The notes under the pieces: generated by a model
Databases searched by the model: none
What the model was told of the DNA's origin: nothing
The model's input: only the letters and a program-made list of their open reading frames with translations
Translations under genes and position numbers: made by a program
NCBI RefSeq assembly: GCF_039993895.1
Contig: NZ_CP121194.1
Span: 682,001 to 746,000, forward strand
Direction: 5' to 3'
Length of the DNA: 64,000 bases
Origin: Edaphobacter paludis
Lineage (GTDB): Bacteria > Acidobacteriota > Terriglobia > Terriglobales > Acidobacteriaceae
Part shown: piece by piece, positions 49,945 to 58,747 of the stretch
Numbering within the stretch: the stretch's first letter is position 1
Layout of the letters: the number at the start of each line of letters is the position of its first letter

Positions 49945-49975
49945 AAAGCCGTGAACCGACAAGGTTCACGGCTTT
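49945..49975 (+). terminator. Terminator after serA
   Basis: AAAGCCGTGAACC (49945-49957) pairs with GGTTCACGGCTTT (49963-49975) in a perfect 13-bp stem with a 5-base loop. Only GTTATT follows. It ends the serine-synthesis transcript 24 bases after the serA stop. Confidence 0.8.
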
Positions 49976-50020
49976 GTTATTGGGGATGGCTACCAGCTCA
50001 GGCATGATGTGCCCGGAGAT

Positions 50021-50064
50021 AAAGCAGGTCCTCCGCCTGCGGCGAAGGATGACAATGTTTGGGG
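50021..50064 (+). repeat. Dispersed intergenic repeat family B, copy 2
   Basis: AAAGCAGGTCCTCCGCCTGC then GGCGAAGGATGACAATG, the fullest copy of family B. It lies between the serA terminator and the small membrane-protein gene. Confidence 0.7.
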
Positions 50065-50085
50065 TATAGCTTCTCTGAAACTGCG

Positions 50086-50346
50086 TTAGTGGGGCTTTAT
50101 GAGGCCGGAGAGAAGATAAATTCCGGCGGTTACAACGGCGGCAGTTGCTCCAACTCCGATGCCGACGAGAACGCCCGAGGTGAGCGCGCTCAGAAGGTTC
50201 TGGGTGTCGGCGGGGAACTGGGCGGAATAGTGCCTGTAAAAGAAGAAGCTCGATACGGCGATGGTGAGGATGCCGATGGAGAGGCCAGCCAGAACGGAGA
50301 TGGCAAGACATTTCGCCCATCGCGCCGTCTTCGCAGGTGTTTGCAT
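50086..50346 (-). CDS. Small two-helix membrane protein
   Basis: An 86-residue protein with two hydrophobic segments (LAISVLAGLSIGILTIAVSS and LVGIGVGATAAVVTAGIYLL), joined by a polar loop of about 20 residues. I recognise no family. Its ATG at 50346 is 2 bases from the stop of dusB, so it is probably translated from the same transcript. It may be a membrane accessory of unknown role. Confidence 0.7.
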   Translation of the reverse strand: MQTPAKTARWAKCLAISVLAGLSIGILTIAVSSFFFYRHYSAQFPADTQNLLSALTSGVLVGIGVGATAAVVTAGIYLLSGLIKPH

Positions 50347-50348
50347 CC

Positions 50349-51596
50349 TTAGGCGAGTATAGCTTCTGCGTTTGCTTCTTCGACCGCTTGCTTCGTTTCG
50401 AAGAAGTGCTCAACCGCACCCAGCACCGCCGCACCATTTTTAGAATCGAAGATCTGTTTGCGCAGTGCAGAGCCGCCAGGAACTCCGTGGGTGAACCAGC
50501 TGGCGAACTGCTTCATCTTGCCTACACAGTCGCGGTGCCTCTGGTCGCGTGCGATCTGGCCGGAGGCGGTGATCGCAGCAGCACGGGCGGCTTCGGCCTG
50601 CTCTTCGATGGCTAACTCGTCGACCATCATTTGAAAGTAGGTGCGGATCATGCGGTAGCGATCATCGTTGGTCGGGTGGTCGTAGGTGCCGACGCCGGTG
50701 GCTTCCTTCGATGCGGTGTACTGCGCGATCTGGCGGAAGATCCAGGGATTTGATGGCGCGGTGCGGCCGATCATCACGGCATCGCAGCCGGTGGCGTCGA
50801 CCATGGCGGCGGCGTCCTCGGGGGTGCGGATGTCGCCGTTGCCGATGACGGGAATCTTCACGGCATCTTTGACGGCGGCGATGTACTCCCAGCGTGCCTG
50901 GCCGGTGTAGCCGTCCTCGCGGGTGCGGGCGTGGAGGGCAGCGGCGTTGAGGCCGCAGTCTTCGGCGAGCTTCGCCAGTTCGACGCAGACGATGTTGGCA
51001 TCGTTCCAGCCGATGCGGAATTTCACGGTGAAGGGAATCGTCACGGCGGCGCGGACGGCCTTGAAGATGGTCTCGATCAGCGGCAGGTCGCGCAGCAGGC
51101 CGGAGCCGCCGTTGCAGGCGACGACGCGCTTGGCAGGGCAGCCGAGGTTGAGGTCTACGAGGTCGAAGCCCGCGTCCTGAACGATGCGCGCGGAATCGGC
51201 GAGCGTCTCGGGGTTGGAGCCGAAGAGCTGGGCGGAGATGGGATGCTCGTCGTCGTAGTAGGTGAGGTAGCGCTTGCGCTTGGTCTCCCTCATGCGCGAG
51301 AGGCCGTCAGCCGAGGTGAACTCGGTCATGATGAGGCCGCAGCCGGACTGCTGGTTCGAGGTTGCTGCCTCCACGTTGGCGGCATTGGAATCGGCGTCAG
51401 CGGAGAACTGGCTGGCGTTTTTGATGAAGCGGCGAAAGACTGTGTCGGTGACTCCGGCCATGGGAGCGAGGACGGTCGCGGGAGCGATCTTCACGTTGCC
51501 GATGGTGAGGGTCGCGGGGACGCGGGCGTGCTCGGGCATGGGGTGGTCGGCTGGGTTGTCCCAGTGCTTCTGCTCGAGGGTGTAGCGTTTCTTCAT
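50349..51596 (-). CDS. dusB: tRNA-dihydrouridine synthase (DusB-like)
   Basis: A 415-residue FMN enzyme that reduces uridines in the D-loop of tRNA. PATVLAPMAGVTDTVFRRF, the catalytic cysteine in LNLGCPAKRVV and the FMN-binding IGNGDIRTPEDA and VMIGRTAPSNPWIF are intact. It is longer than E. coli DusB (321 residues); the extra residues are an insert of about 35 residues after the first strand (ASQFSADADSNAANVEAATS) and a C-terminal addition of about 60. It sits between a small membrane-protein gene and rpmE. Confidence 0.93.
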   Translation of the reverse strand: MKKRYTLEQKHWDNPADHPMPEHARVPATLTIGNVKIAPATVLAPMAGVTDTVFRRFIKNASQFSADADSNAANVEAATSNQQSGCGLIMTEFTSADGLSRMRETKRKRYLTYYDDEHPISAQLFGSNPETLADSARIVQDAGFDLVDLNLGCPAKRVVACNGGSGLLRDLPLIETIFKAVRAAVTIPFTVKFRIGWNDANIVCVELAKLAEDCGLNAAALHARTREDGYTGQARWEYIAAVKDAVKIPVIGNGDIRTPEDAAAMVDATGCDAVMIGRTAPSNPWIFRQIAQYTASKEATGVGTYDHPTNDDRYRMIRTYFQMMVDELAIEEQAEAARAAAITASGQIARDQRHRDCVGKMKQFASWFTHGVPGGSALRKQIFDSKNGAAVLGAVEHFFETKQAVEEANAEAILA

Positions 51597-51623
51597 AAGG
51601 TCAAAACAGGCTTTAGAAAACGA

Positions 51624-51649
51624 AAGGCCTCCGACAAAGCGGAGGCCTT
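51624..51649 (-). terminator. Terminator after rpmE
   Basis: AAGGCCTCCG (51624-51633) pairs with CGGAGGCCTT (51640-51649), loop ACAAAG. On the minus strand the stem is followed by TCGTTTTCT, a fair T-run. It lies 19 bases after the rpmE stop. Confidence 0.8.
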
Positions 51650-51667
51650 CGGGTAATGGGTCTCCGC

Positions 51668-51904
51668 TTACTTGGCGGCGGTTTCTGCTTTGCCGGCGTC
51701 GGACTTGGCGAACTTGCGGCGGAAGCGCTCGACACGGCCTGCGGTGTCGATCAGCTTCTGCTTGCCGGTAAAGAACGGGTGGCAGGCGGAGCAGATTTCG
51801 AGGACGATGTCGCCCTTGTGCGTGGAGCGGGTCTCAAAGTGGTTTCCGCAGGCGCACTTGACGGTGATGGTGTCGTACTTGGGGTGAATACCTTCTTTTG
51901 GCAT
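51668..51904 (-). CDS. rpmE: 50S ribosomal protein L31
   Basis: A 78-residue L31. It opens [10 protein letters not shown] and carries the zinc-binding cysteines of the C+ form ([11 protein letters not shown], then [13 protein letters not shown]), so it is the zinc-containing paralogue. The C-terminal RVERFRRKF is family-typical. It is probably a single gene with its own terminator, 71 bases upstream of dusB. Confidence 0.96.
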   Translation of the reverse strand: MPKEGIHPKYDTITVKCACGNHFETRSTHKGDIVLEICSACHPFFTGKQKLIDTAGRVERFRRKFAKSDAGKAETAAK

Positions 51905-52134
51905 GAATCGATTATCCTTTGGCTGATTTTGGTGCTGATTAGCGCTTGCCGGGTCGCGGTTCGCTTGCGAACGGTATGGTCACGTCACATCGAATGCCTG
52001 TCGCGATGCCGGGCAGACTCGGTTTGGGAGGCTGCGGGCGCTTCTATTATTTTATCCTACTTACTTTGAATACATATATTCAGATTCGCACAGGGGGCAA
52101 ATCGATTCAGGTGCTGCCATACTAGGGTACGGCG

Positions 52135-52890
52135 ATGATTGAAATTTGTCCGATATGCGAGGGGTCCGGGCTGGAAGTGGTCCGGGAAGAGGGACGGCAG
52201 TTTGTGCGCGACTGCACCTGCCGGGTGCAACGGCGGGCGGCGCGGATGCTGGAGCGCACGCGCATTCCAAAGCGCTACGAGAACTGCCTGCTGGAAAACT
52301 ACGATACGCACTTTCCCTCGTCGCACCGCACGCTGGCCGCGGCGCATCTTCGAGCACGCAAATTCGTGGAGGGCTATCCGGTCGAGACGGCGGGGACAGG
52401 GCTTCTGTTGACCGGTTCGATTGGCGTAGGAAAGACCCATCTTGCTGTCGGAATTCTGCAGGCGCTGGTGACGGAGCGCGGGGCGACGGGGCTGTTTTTC
52501 GACTATCGCGACCTGCTGAAGCAGGTGCAGAACAGCTATAACCGGCAGGTGTCGGCGACGGAGTTGGAGATTCTGGCTCCGGTGTTCGAGGCCGAGGTGC
52601 TCGTGCTCGACGAACTTGGCGCATCGAAGCCTACGGACTGGGTTTGGGACACGGTGGCTCACATCCTGAATACCCGCTACAACGATCGCCGCACTACGAT
52701 CATTACAACGAACTATGCGAACGTCGGGCCGCTCGGGGTCGAGGCCGGTGTGCGGGTTTCGGCACGTGAGGAGACGCTGGGCGATCGCATCGGCGAACGT
52801 ATGCGCTCGCGGTTGCAGGAGATGTGCGTTGTCGTTGAGATGCAGGGTGAAGACTTCAGACAAAAGGTGAAACGGGCGAGCTTCGGGTAA
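52135..52890 (+). CDS. DnaC/DnaI-like helicase loader ATPase
   Basis: A 251-residue AAA+ ATPase of the DnaC/DnaI/IstB family. The N-terminus has a zinc-finger-like CPIC...CTC pattern (C5, C8, C27, C29). Walker A is TGSIGVGKTHL (about 93-103), Walker B is VLVLDELG, and sensor 1 is TTIITTNY. A C-terminal GDRIGERMRSRLQEMC carries the arginine finger region. It may load the replicative helicase or help restart replication. No transposase is adjacent, so it is not an IstB of an insertion sequence. Its 3' end overlaps the convergent DUF72 gene by 35 bases. Confidence 0.87.
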   Translation: MIEICPICEGSGLEVVREEGRQFVRDCTCRVQRRAARMLERTRIPKRYENCLLENYDTHFPSSHRTLAAAHLRARKFVEGYPVETAGTGLLLTGSIGVGKTHLAVGILQALVTERGATGLFFDYRDLLKQVQNSYNRQVSATELEILAPVFEAEVLVLDELGASKPTDWVWDTVAHILNTRYNDRRTTIITTNYANVGPLGVEAGVRVSAREETLGDRIGERMRSRLQEMCVVVEMQGEDFRQKVKRASFG

Positions 52891-53854
52891 AGCTTGTGCC
52901 CAACAGCTTGTCTACACGGTCGCGTAGTCCTTGCGCGTCAAAGGGCGCCCGTACCTTGATGTCGTTGTCGAAGTAGACGTAGACGTCCCTGGGGCACACG
53001 TCTGCTCCAACGGCGCTGGCTCTGCGGCCTTCCGGCTGTCCGCCGCTGGCCCAGGTAGCGATACGCTGCGCCCATACATCCAGCGCAGCATCGCCATATC
53101 CGCTGGCATAGAGTTCTTCTGACCCATGCAGACGGCAATACACAAAATCCGCGGTCACATCCATCAGCAAGGGCCACTCCACTGTGTCGGCGACTACCAG
53201 GCCGATGTCGTACTCGCGCAGCAGATCGACAAAGTCCGGGACTACGAAACTTTCGTGCCGAATCTCGACGCAGTGCCGCAGCGGAAGATCTTGAAGATCC
53301 TTTTGCACTCGAATGGCCGCGGGATCTTTCATGCGATCAGCGTGGCGACGAGCGAGCGCAGCCGCCTGCTTCAGCGACCGGGGCAATAGCTGGAAGAAGG
53401 CAGCAAACCGATCGCGTTCATATTTCATTTGTGGGGGAAACTGCCAGAGTACAGGGCCGAACTTCTTTCCCAGCGCAAGCATTCCGCTGCCGAAATAGTT
53501 GGCCAAGGGCACCTGGCAGTTGCGCAGCTTCAGCATGTGCGTGATGTAGCGCGAGCCCTTCAGGGAGAACACCATATCCTCGGGGGTCTCGCTCGCCCAT
53601 GCGGCAAAGCTCTGCGGCCTTTGCAGCGAATAAAAGGTGCCGTTGATCTCAACGGTATCGAACGCGTTGGCGGCAAACTCAAGCTCGCGCCGCTGCACCA
53701 GTCCCTTCGGGTAGAAGACGCCGCGCCAGCCGGCATATCGCCAGCCGGAGATGCCAATTCTCACGCGGCCAGTTGCGCCGCATGCTGCCGTTGTATCGCG
53801 GTCCATCTCCGGTTGGATGCAGCAACGCAAATGGGGATCGACGCAAGTTGGCAT
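52856..53854 (-). CDS. DUF72 (YecE-like) protein
   Basis: A 332-residue protein with the DUF72 TIM-barrel-like core (RIGISGWRYAGWRGVFYPKG, then FDTVEINGTFYSLQRPQSFA; WQFPPQM; EIRHESF; VYCRLHGSEELY). The function is unknown in all bacteria, though the fold suggests an enzyme. The GTFY and RLHG motifs are intact. The extra 30 N-terminal residues (MPTCVDPHLRCC) may be untranslated; ATG at 53806 is an alternative. It is divergent from the molybdoenzyme gene. Confidence 0.88.
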   Translation of the reverse strand: MPTCVDPHLRCCIQPEMDRDTTAACGATGRVRIGISGWRYAGWRGVFYPKGLVQRRELEFAANAFDTVEINGTFYSLQRPQSFAAWASETPEDMVFSLKGSRYITHMLKLRNCQVPLANYFGSGMLALGKKFGPVLWQFPPQMKYERDRFAAFFQLLPRSLKQAAALARRHADRMKDPAAIRVQKDLQDLPLRHCVEIRHESFVVPDFVDLLREYDIGLVVADTVEWPLLMDVTADFVYCRLHGSEELYASGYGDAALDVWAQRIATWASGGQPEGRRASAVGADVCPRDVYVYFDNDIKVRAPFDAQGLRDRVDKLLGTSFTRSSPVSPFV

Positions 53855-53909
53855 GCTTTCGGGAAAACGCCTACCATGCTCCCACGCATCTTAAGCTACA
53901 GGGGACTTG

Positions 53910-56900
53910 ATGAAACCACTGCTTAACACTCCTGCCGACCATAGTCCGAACACGCAGCTCAGCATCGATGGCCAGCATGTTCCGATTCGATCGGGTGAAC
54001 TGCTCATCGATGTCATCAATCTCTACGCGATGACTCATGACCGAAAGCCCGTTCCGCAGGTCTGCTACCTGTCGCAGATGGGACCGATCGAGACCTGCGA
54101 CACCTGCATGGTCAAGGTCAATGGAGAGCTTGTCCGCGCCTGCGGCACGCGTGCCGTCGCGGGGATGGTCGTCGAGACGATGGGGGAGGCAGTCGATGTC
54201 GCGCAGCGCGAGGCCTTCGACCGTATCCTGCAAAACCACATGCTCTACTGCACGGTCTGCGACAACAACAACCAGAATTGCACCATCCATAACACCACCG
54301 CCGACCTTGACGTGAAACACCAGTCGCGCCCCTACACGCCCAAACCTTACCCGCAGGACCACTCCAATCCCTTCTACCGTTACGATCCCGACCAGTGCAT
54401 TCTCTGTGGCCGTTGCGTCGAAGCCTGCCAGAACGTGCAGGTGAATGAGACGCTCACGATTGACTGGGAGAGTGATCATCCGCGCGTGCTTTGGGATGGC
54501 GGAGAAAAGATTGAAGGCTCCAGTTGCGTCTCCTGCGGTCACTGCGTGACGGTCTGCCCTTGCAATGCGCTCATGGAAAAATCCATGATTGGACATGCGG
54601 GGTATCTGACGAATCTTCCTACGCAGGTGCTCGACGACATGATCGATGTGGTCAAAGCCATCGAGCCTCCCATCGGCTACGGTCCCATTCTAGCGCTCTC
54701 TGAGGTGGAGTCGGAGATGCGCAATGCGCGGGTCAAGCGGACGAAGACCGTCTGCACCTACTGCGGTGTAGGTTGCAGCTTTGATGTGTGGACACGCGAC
54801 CGCCACATCCTCAAGATCGAGCCGATGCATGGCCCTGCGAACGGCATCTCTACGTGCATCAAGGGGAAGTTTGCGTGGGATTTCACTAACTCCGATGATC
54901 GCCTAACTAAGCCGCTGCTGCGTCAGGGCGACACTTTTGTAGAGATCACCTGGGACGAAGCGCTCGACGTTATCGAGAAGAAGTTTACGCAGGTCAAAAA
55001 GGACCATGGCCCCGATGCGCTCGGCTTTATCGCCTCCTCCAAATGCACGAACGAGGAGAGCTATCTTATGCAGAAGCTCGCCCGTCAGGTCGTAGGGACA
55101 AACAACATCGACAACTGCTCGCGCTATTGCCAGACCCCCGCATCGAAGGGCCTGCAACGCACCGTCGGCTATGGTGCAGATTCGGGTTCTATCGCCGATA
55201 TCGAGCAGGCTGCGCTTGTGGTCATTGTTGGCTCCAATACTTCGGAGAGCCACCCGGTCCTCGCCACTCGCATCAAGCGCTCGCACAAGCATCGCGGGCA
55301 GCGGCTCATCGTCGCCGATCTGCGCAAGCATGAGATGGCGGAGCGCGCCGATATCTTCATCCGCCCCAATCCTTCGACCGACGAGGTGTGGCTGTCTGCT
55401 GTTGCAAAATACATCCTCGACCATAATCTTCACGCCAAAGAATTCATCTCGCAGTGGGTGAACCACTTCGATGAGTACGCCAAATCTCTTGAGCCGTTTA
55501 CTCTCGAATTCGCGGAGAAGACCACTGGGATTCCCCAGGCCACGCTCATCACGGTCGCCAACGAGATTGCCGCTGCGAAATCCGTTTGCATTCTGTGGGC
55601 CATGGGCGTGACGCAGCACTGCGGCGGCTCCGATACATCAACCTGCATCGCCAATTTGCTTCTGCTGACGGGTAACTTCATGCGCACCGGAACGGGAGCC
55701 TACCCGCTGCGCGGCCACAACAATGTGCAGGGTGCCAGTGATTTTGGCTCGATGCCGAACGTCTTCTCCGGCTACCAGCATGTGGACGATCCAAATGTCC
55801 GCGCCAAGTTCGAGGCCGACTGGGGCTGCACTCTTCCGACCACCAAGGGGCTCGATAACCACGAAATGATCGAGGCGATTCATCAGGGCAAGCTGCGTGT
55901 GCTCTACATCAAGGGAGAGGACACGATCACCTCGGACGCCAACGCCAATGATGTCGGCGAGGCCTTCCGCCAGCTTGAGTTCTTCGTCGTGCAGGACATC
56001 AACTTCTCCGAGACCTGCCGCTATGCCGACCTCGTCCTGCCAGCTAGCCCCTCGCTCGAAAAGGAGGGCACCTACGTCAGCACCGAGCGCCGCATTCAGC
56101 GTCTGTACAAGGCGCTCGAACCGCTGGGCGAATCCAAACCCGACTGGGAGATCATTCAGCTTATTGCCAATAAGCTCGGCGGCAACTGGAAGTACAAGCA
56201 TCCCTCCGACGTTATGGACGAGGTGGCGCGGCTTACGCCATCGCTTGCCGGCGTCACCTACGAACGCCTCGAAGGCTACAAGTCGCTGCAGTGGCCGGTG
56301 GCCGCTGATGGCAGGGACACGCCGCTCTGCTACACCGAGAAATTTCCATTTCCCGATGGCAAGGCGCGGTTTTTTCCACTCGAATACCTCCCGCCTTCGG
56401 AAGAGGTCAATGCGACCTATGACCTGCATCTGAACAATGGTCGCCTGCTCGAACACTTCGAGCAGGGAAGCATGACCTACCGGTCCGCTGGAATCAAGGA
56501 GATCACGCCCCGTACGTTCGTCGAGGTTTCACCAGAACTGGCCGCCGAACGCGGCATTACCAGCGGCCGCCATGTTCAGCTCACGTCGCCCTATGGCAGA
56601 GTCCGCGTGCAGGTGCTGGTCACGGATCGTGTCGAGGGCAAGCAGCTCTACATGCCGATGAATTCGATCGAAGAGCCGGTCAATCTCCTCACCAGCAGCC
56701 ATACGGATCGTGCGACTCACACGCCTGCCTTCAAGGAGACCTCGGTCAGCATGACGGTGCTTCCTGAACAGGGCGACAATCCGCTGCCGCGCAAGAACTT
56801 TCGCTACGGTACCCGCACTCCGCAGAGTGGGGTCGAGGTCGAGCGCAAGTGGGCTCGCGCTGACTACCGCATTCCAGGAAGCTCCCCCAGCGATAAGCTG

Positions 56901-56927
56901 GTCCAGATCAAATCAACAACGGTATAA
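53910..56927 (+). CDS. Formate dehydrogenase-like molybdoenzyme, ForC/YrhE type
   Basis: A 1005-residue NuoG/FdhF-like molybdoenzyme. An N-terminal [2Fe-2S] (C52, C63, C66, C78) is followed by a His-Cys cluster (H110, C114, C117, C124). Two [4Fe-4S] clusters follow (C163-C173 and C206-C216), then the Mo-bis-MGD domain with its own [4Fe-4S] (C282, C285, C289, C316). The molybdenum ligand is C407 in NCSRYCQTPA, with Gln408 where E. coli FdhF has His141. This RYCQ(T/S)PA form is seen in B. subtilis YrhE/YjgC, which with a DUF1641 partner make a menaquinone-linked formate dehydrogenase (ForCE). The DUF1641 gene follows. Confidence 0.9.
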   Translation: MKPLLNTPADHSPNTQLSIDGQHVPIRSGELLIDVINLYAMTHDRKPVPQVCYLSQMGPIETCDTCMVKVNGELVRACGTRAVAGMVVETMGEAVDVAQREAFDRILQNHMLYCTVCDNNNQNCTIHNTTADLDVKHQSRPYTPKPYPQDHSNPFYRYDPDQCILCGRCVEACQNVQVNETLTIDWESDHPRVLWDGGEKIEGSSCVSCGHCVTVCPCNALMEKSMIGHAGYLTNLPTQVLDDMIDVVKAIEPPIGYGPILALSEVESEMRNARVKRTKTVCTYCGVGCSFDVWTRDRHILKIEPMHGPANGISTCIKGKFAWDFTNSDDRLTKPLLRQGDTFVEITWDEALDVIEKKFTQVKKDHGPDALGFIASSKCTNEESYLMQKLARQVVGTNNIDNCSRYCQTPASKGLQRTVGYGADSGSIADIEQAALVVIVGSNTSESHPVLATRIKRSHKHRGQRLIVADLRKHEMAERADIFIRPNPSTDEVWLSAVAKYILDHNLHAKEFISQWVNHFDEYAKSLEPFTLEFAEKTTGIPQATLITVANEIAAAKSVCILWAMGVTQHCGGSDTSTCIANLLLLTGNFMRTGTGAYPLRGHNNVQGASDFGSMPNVFSGYQHVDDPNVRAKFEADWGCTLPTTKGLDNHEMIEAIHQGKLRVLYIKGEDTITSDANANDVGEAFRQLEFFVVQDINFSETCRYADLVLPASPSLEKEGTYVSTERRIQRLYKALEPLGESKPDWEIIQLIANKLGGNWKYKHPSDVMDEVARLTPSLAGVTYERLEGYKSLQWPVAADGRDTPLCYTEKFPFPDGKARFFPLEYLPPSEEVNATYDLHLNNGRLLEHFEQGSMTYRSAGIKEITPRTFVEVSPELAAERGITSGRHVQLTSPYGRVRVQVLVTDRVEGKQLYMPMNSIEEPVNLLTSSHTDRATHTPAFKETSVSMTVLPEQGDNPLPRKNFRYGTRTPQSGVEVERKWARADYRIPGSSPSDKLVQIKSTTV

Positions 56928-56949
56928 AGCGGCTGCAGAGGAGTTCCTT

Positions 56950-57411
56950 ATGTCCAATCCTATCGCCTTCAAACCCAAACCAGTCGATCCGCACCTCGAG
57001 CTGGAGCGCCGCCTCCATGCTGCTCCTCGCGAACATGCGGAGGCGCTGCTGGTCGTTTATGACATTCTTCAGGCCGCCCATGACAACGGCCTGCTCGACA
57101 CCGCTCATGGTCTGATCAGCGCGCGCGACACCATCCTTGGCAAGCTTGCCGAGTACGCCAAAACCCCGGAGGGCGAGACTGGCATCCGTAACATTCTTGC
57201 CGCAGCTAAAGTTTTGGGTGCTCTCGATCCTGAGGTTCTCGACCGGTTGTCACGATCGATCGTCACGGCTTCGCATGAGCACGGAGAGGAGCAGAAGCCG
57301 CCGAGCCTTTGGCAGCTCTTCAAACGCACGAACTCTGAAGATAGCCGCCGCGGCCTCTCGTTCCTGACGCTTATGCTCGCGGGCTTGGGCAAATCGCTCA
57401 AGAGGCGATGA
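56950..57411 (+). CDS. DUF1641 protein, ForE/YrhD-like partner subunit
   Basis: A 153-residue protein with the DUF1641 domain (VYDILQAAHDNGLLDTAHGL, then LSRSIVTASHEHGEEQKPPS). It starts at ATG 56950 with GAGGAG upstream, 22 bases after the molybdoenzyme stop. In Bacillus the DUF1641 protein is the partner of YrhE/YjgC and links the complex to menaquinone. No strong transmembrane helix is visible here; the C-terminal LSFLTLMLAGLGKSLKRR may be amphipathic and membrane-associated. It likely forms a complex with the preceding protein. Confidence 0.85.
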   Translation: MSNPIAFKPKPVDPHLELERRLHAAPREHAEALLVVYDILQAAHDNGLLDTAHGLISARDTILGKLAEYAKTPEGETGIRNILAAAKVLGALDPEVLDRLSRSIVTASHEHGEEQKPPSLWQLFKRTNSEDSRRGLSFLTLMLAGLGKSLKRR

Positions 57412-57461
57412 CAATCCTGTATCAGGAGGGTCAAATTGTGCAGGAGGCGAAGATAGATAGA

Positions 57462-57503
57462 GTGGTATCTCCACTGCGCTTCGATCGAGATGACGTGGCT
57501 TGG
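57462..57503 (+). repeat. Dispersed intergenic repeat family A, copy 3
   Basis: GTGGTATCTCCACTGCGCTT then CGATCGAGATGACGTGGC. It diverges slightly from copies 1 and 2 and lies between the DUF1641 gene and xdhC, just before a copy of family B. Confidence 0.65.
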
Positions 57504-57510
57504 CGAAACC

Positions 57511-57550
57511 AAAAGCAGGCCCTCCGCTTCGCGAAGGATGACAACTTTTT
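57511..57550 (+). repeat. Dispersed intergenic repeat family B, copy 3
   Basis: AAAAGCAGGCCCTCCGCTTC then GCGAAGGATGACAAC. Its centre CTCCGCTTCGCGAAGG contains a CTTCGCGAAG palindrome. It follows repeat A copy 3 by 7 bases, so both families occur side by side here. Confidence 0.65.
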
Positions 57551-57634
57551 GATGGCTTCGGTCGTGATGGCGTGTTTTCTTCGCATGTGTGGACCGATGA
57601 AGATGGTTTCGCGGGAAAGGACTAAGCTTTTTAC

Positions 57635-58747
57635 ATGAGGGAGCGACGGCAGATCGTGGGGCTTTGGCGGCAGGGCGGGAGCGCTGTGCTGGTAACGCTG
57701 GTACGGGTTGCGGGGTCAAGCTATCGGCGGCCTGGAGCGCGATTGTTGATCGGTGCGGGTGGGGAGTACGCGGGGACGATCAGCGGGGGGTGTCTCGAAG
57801 CCGAGGTGACGCGCAAGGCGGCCTGGATGGTGCGCAATGGCGCGGTGGTGGAACAGTATTCGACGATGTTCGACGATACGGCAGAGATTCCGTTTGGACT
57901 GGGGTGCGGCGGGGTGGTCGATCTGCTGGTTGAGCCTGCGGATACTCCCGAATGCGTTGCGCTGCTGGAGGCAATGGAGCGGTCTCTGATTGGCCGGGAG
58001 GCAAAGGTGGTGACGTGGCTGCCGGGGGAGGGAAAGGGGCTGCGACGGGTGGTGCTAGGTGAGGATGGGGCGGTGAGGTTCGCGAGCGATGGGCTGAGCG
58101 GCGGGAAGGTCGATTGCGCGAAGGAGTTGCTGGAGGGTGGTGAATATGAAGGGCGATTCGTGGAGGAGTTGCGTTCTCCCCAGCGTCTGTTTGTGCTGGG
58201 CGCCGGAGACGATGCGAAGCCGTTGGTGAGTATGGCTGCGCTGCTGGGATGGAACGTGACGGTGGCGGATGGGCGGGGACAGTTGGCACACGCAGCGCGG
58301 TTTCCTGAGGCCGAGCGTGTGGTGGTGGTGGGGCAGGACGGCGCCGCAGGGTTGGGGATCAGGCGGAATGATGCTGCGGTGTTGATGACACATAGTTATG
58401 AACAGGACCGGGCGATTCTGGCTTCGCTGCTGCCGGCTGCTCCCGGCTATATGGGATTGCTGGGGGCGCGGCACCGTAGCAGTCTGCTGGTGAGCGAGGC
58501 GGCGGCGATGATTGGCTGGACGGTGGCTGAGTGCTGCGAGTTGATTCATGCTCCCGTGGGGCTGGACCTGGGCGGGGATGGAGCGGAGGCGATTGCGCTG
58601 GCGGTGATCGCCGAGGTACAGGCTTTCTGCCAGGGGAAGATCGGGGTTTCGCGGAGACTGACGGCGGAGAGTGTGGCAGAGCAGATTGCGCGGGGTGGCG
58701 CTTCACAGTACCTGCAGGTGCAGTGCTCGCTGGCTGAGTCGCGGTGA
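57635..58747 (+). CDS. xdhC: XdhC/CoxI-family molybdoenzyme maturation protein
   Basis: A 370-residue protein of the XdhC family. The N-terminal XdhC/CoxI domain (about 10-95) has VRVAGSSYRRPGARLLI and TISGGCLEAEV; a C-terminal Rossmann-like domain (about 185-320) has RLFVLGAGDDAKPLVSMA and YMGLLGARHR. These proteins insert a sulfur into molybdenum cofactor for xanthine-dehydrogenase-type enzymes, and the overlapping MocA-like gene supports this. The true client is not adjacent: no xanthine-oxidase family subunits lie in the window, and the formate dehydrogenase-like enzyme is bis-MGD type. Confidence 0.88.
   Translation: MRERRQIVGLWRQGGSAVLVTLVRVAGSSYRRPGARLLIGAGGEYAGTISGGCLEAEVTRKAAWMVRNGAVVEQYSTMFDDTAEIPFGLGCGGVVDLLVEPADTPECVALLEAMERSLIGREAKVVTWLPGEGKGLRRVVLGEDGAVRFASDGLSGGKVDCAKELLEGGEYEGRFVEELRSPQRLFVLGAGDDAKPLVSMAALLGWNVTVADGRGQLAHAARFPEAERVVVVGQDGAAGLGIRRNDAAVLMTHSYEQDRAILASLLPAAPGYMGLLGARHRSSLLVSEAAAMIGWTVAECCELIHAPVGLDLGGDGAEAIALAVIAEVQAFCQGKIGVSRRLTAESVAEQIARGGASQYLQVQCSLAESR

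Noticed and set aside
52135-52890. DnaC-like ATPase as an IstB helper of an insertion sequence
   Set aside because: No IstA-type transposase or terminal inverted repeats lie nearby, and the N-terminal cysteine cluster fits DnaC/DnaI relatives.
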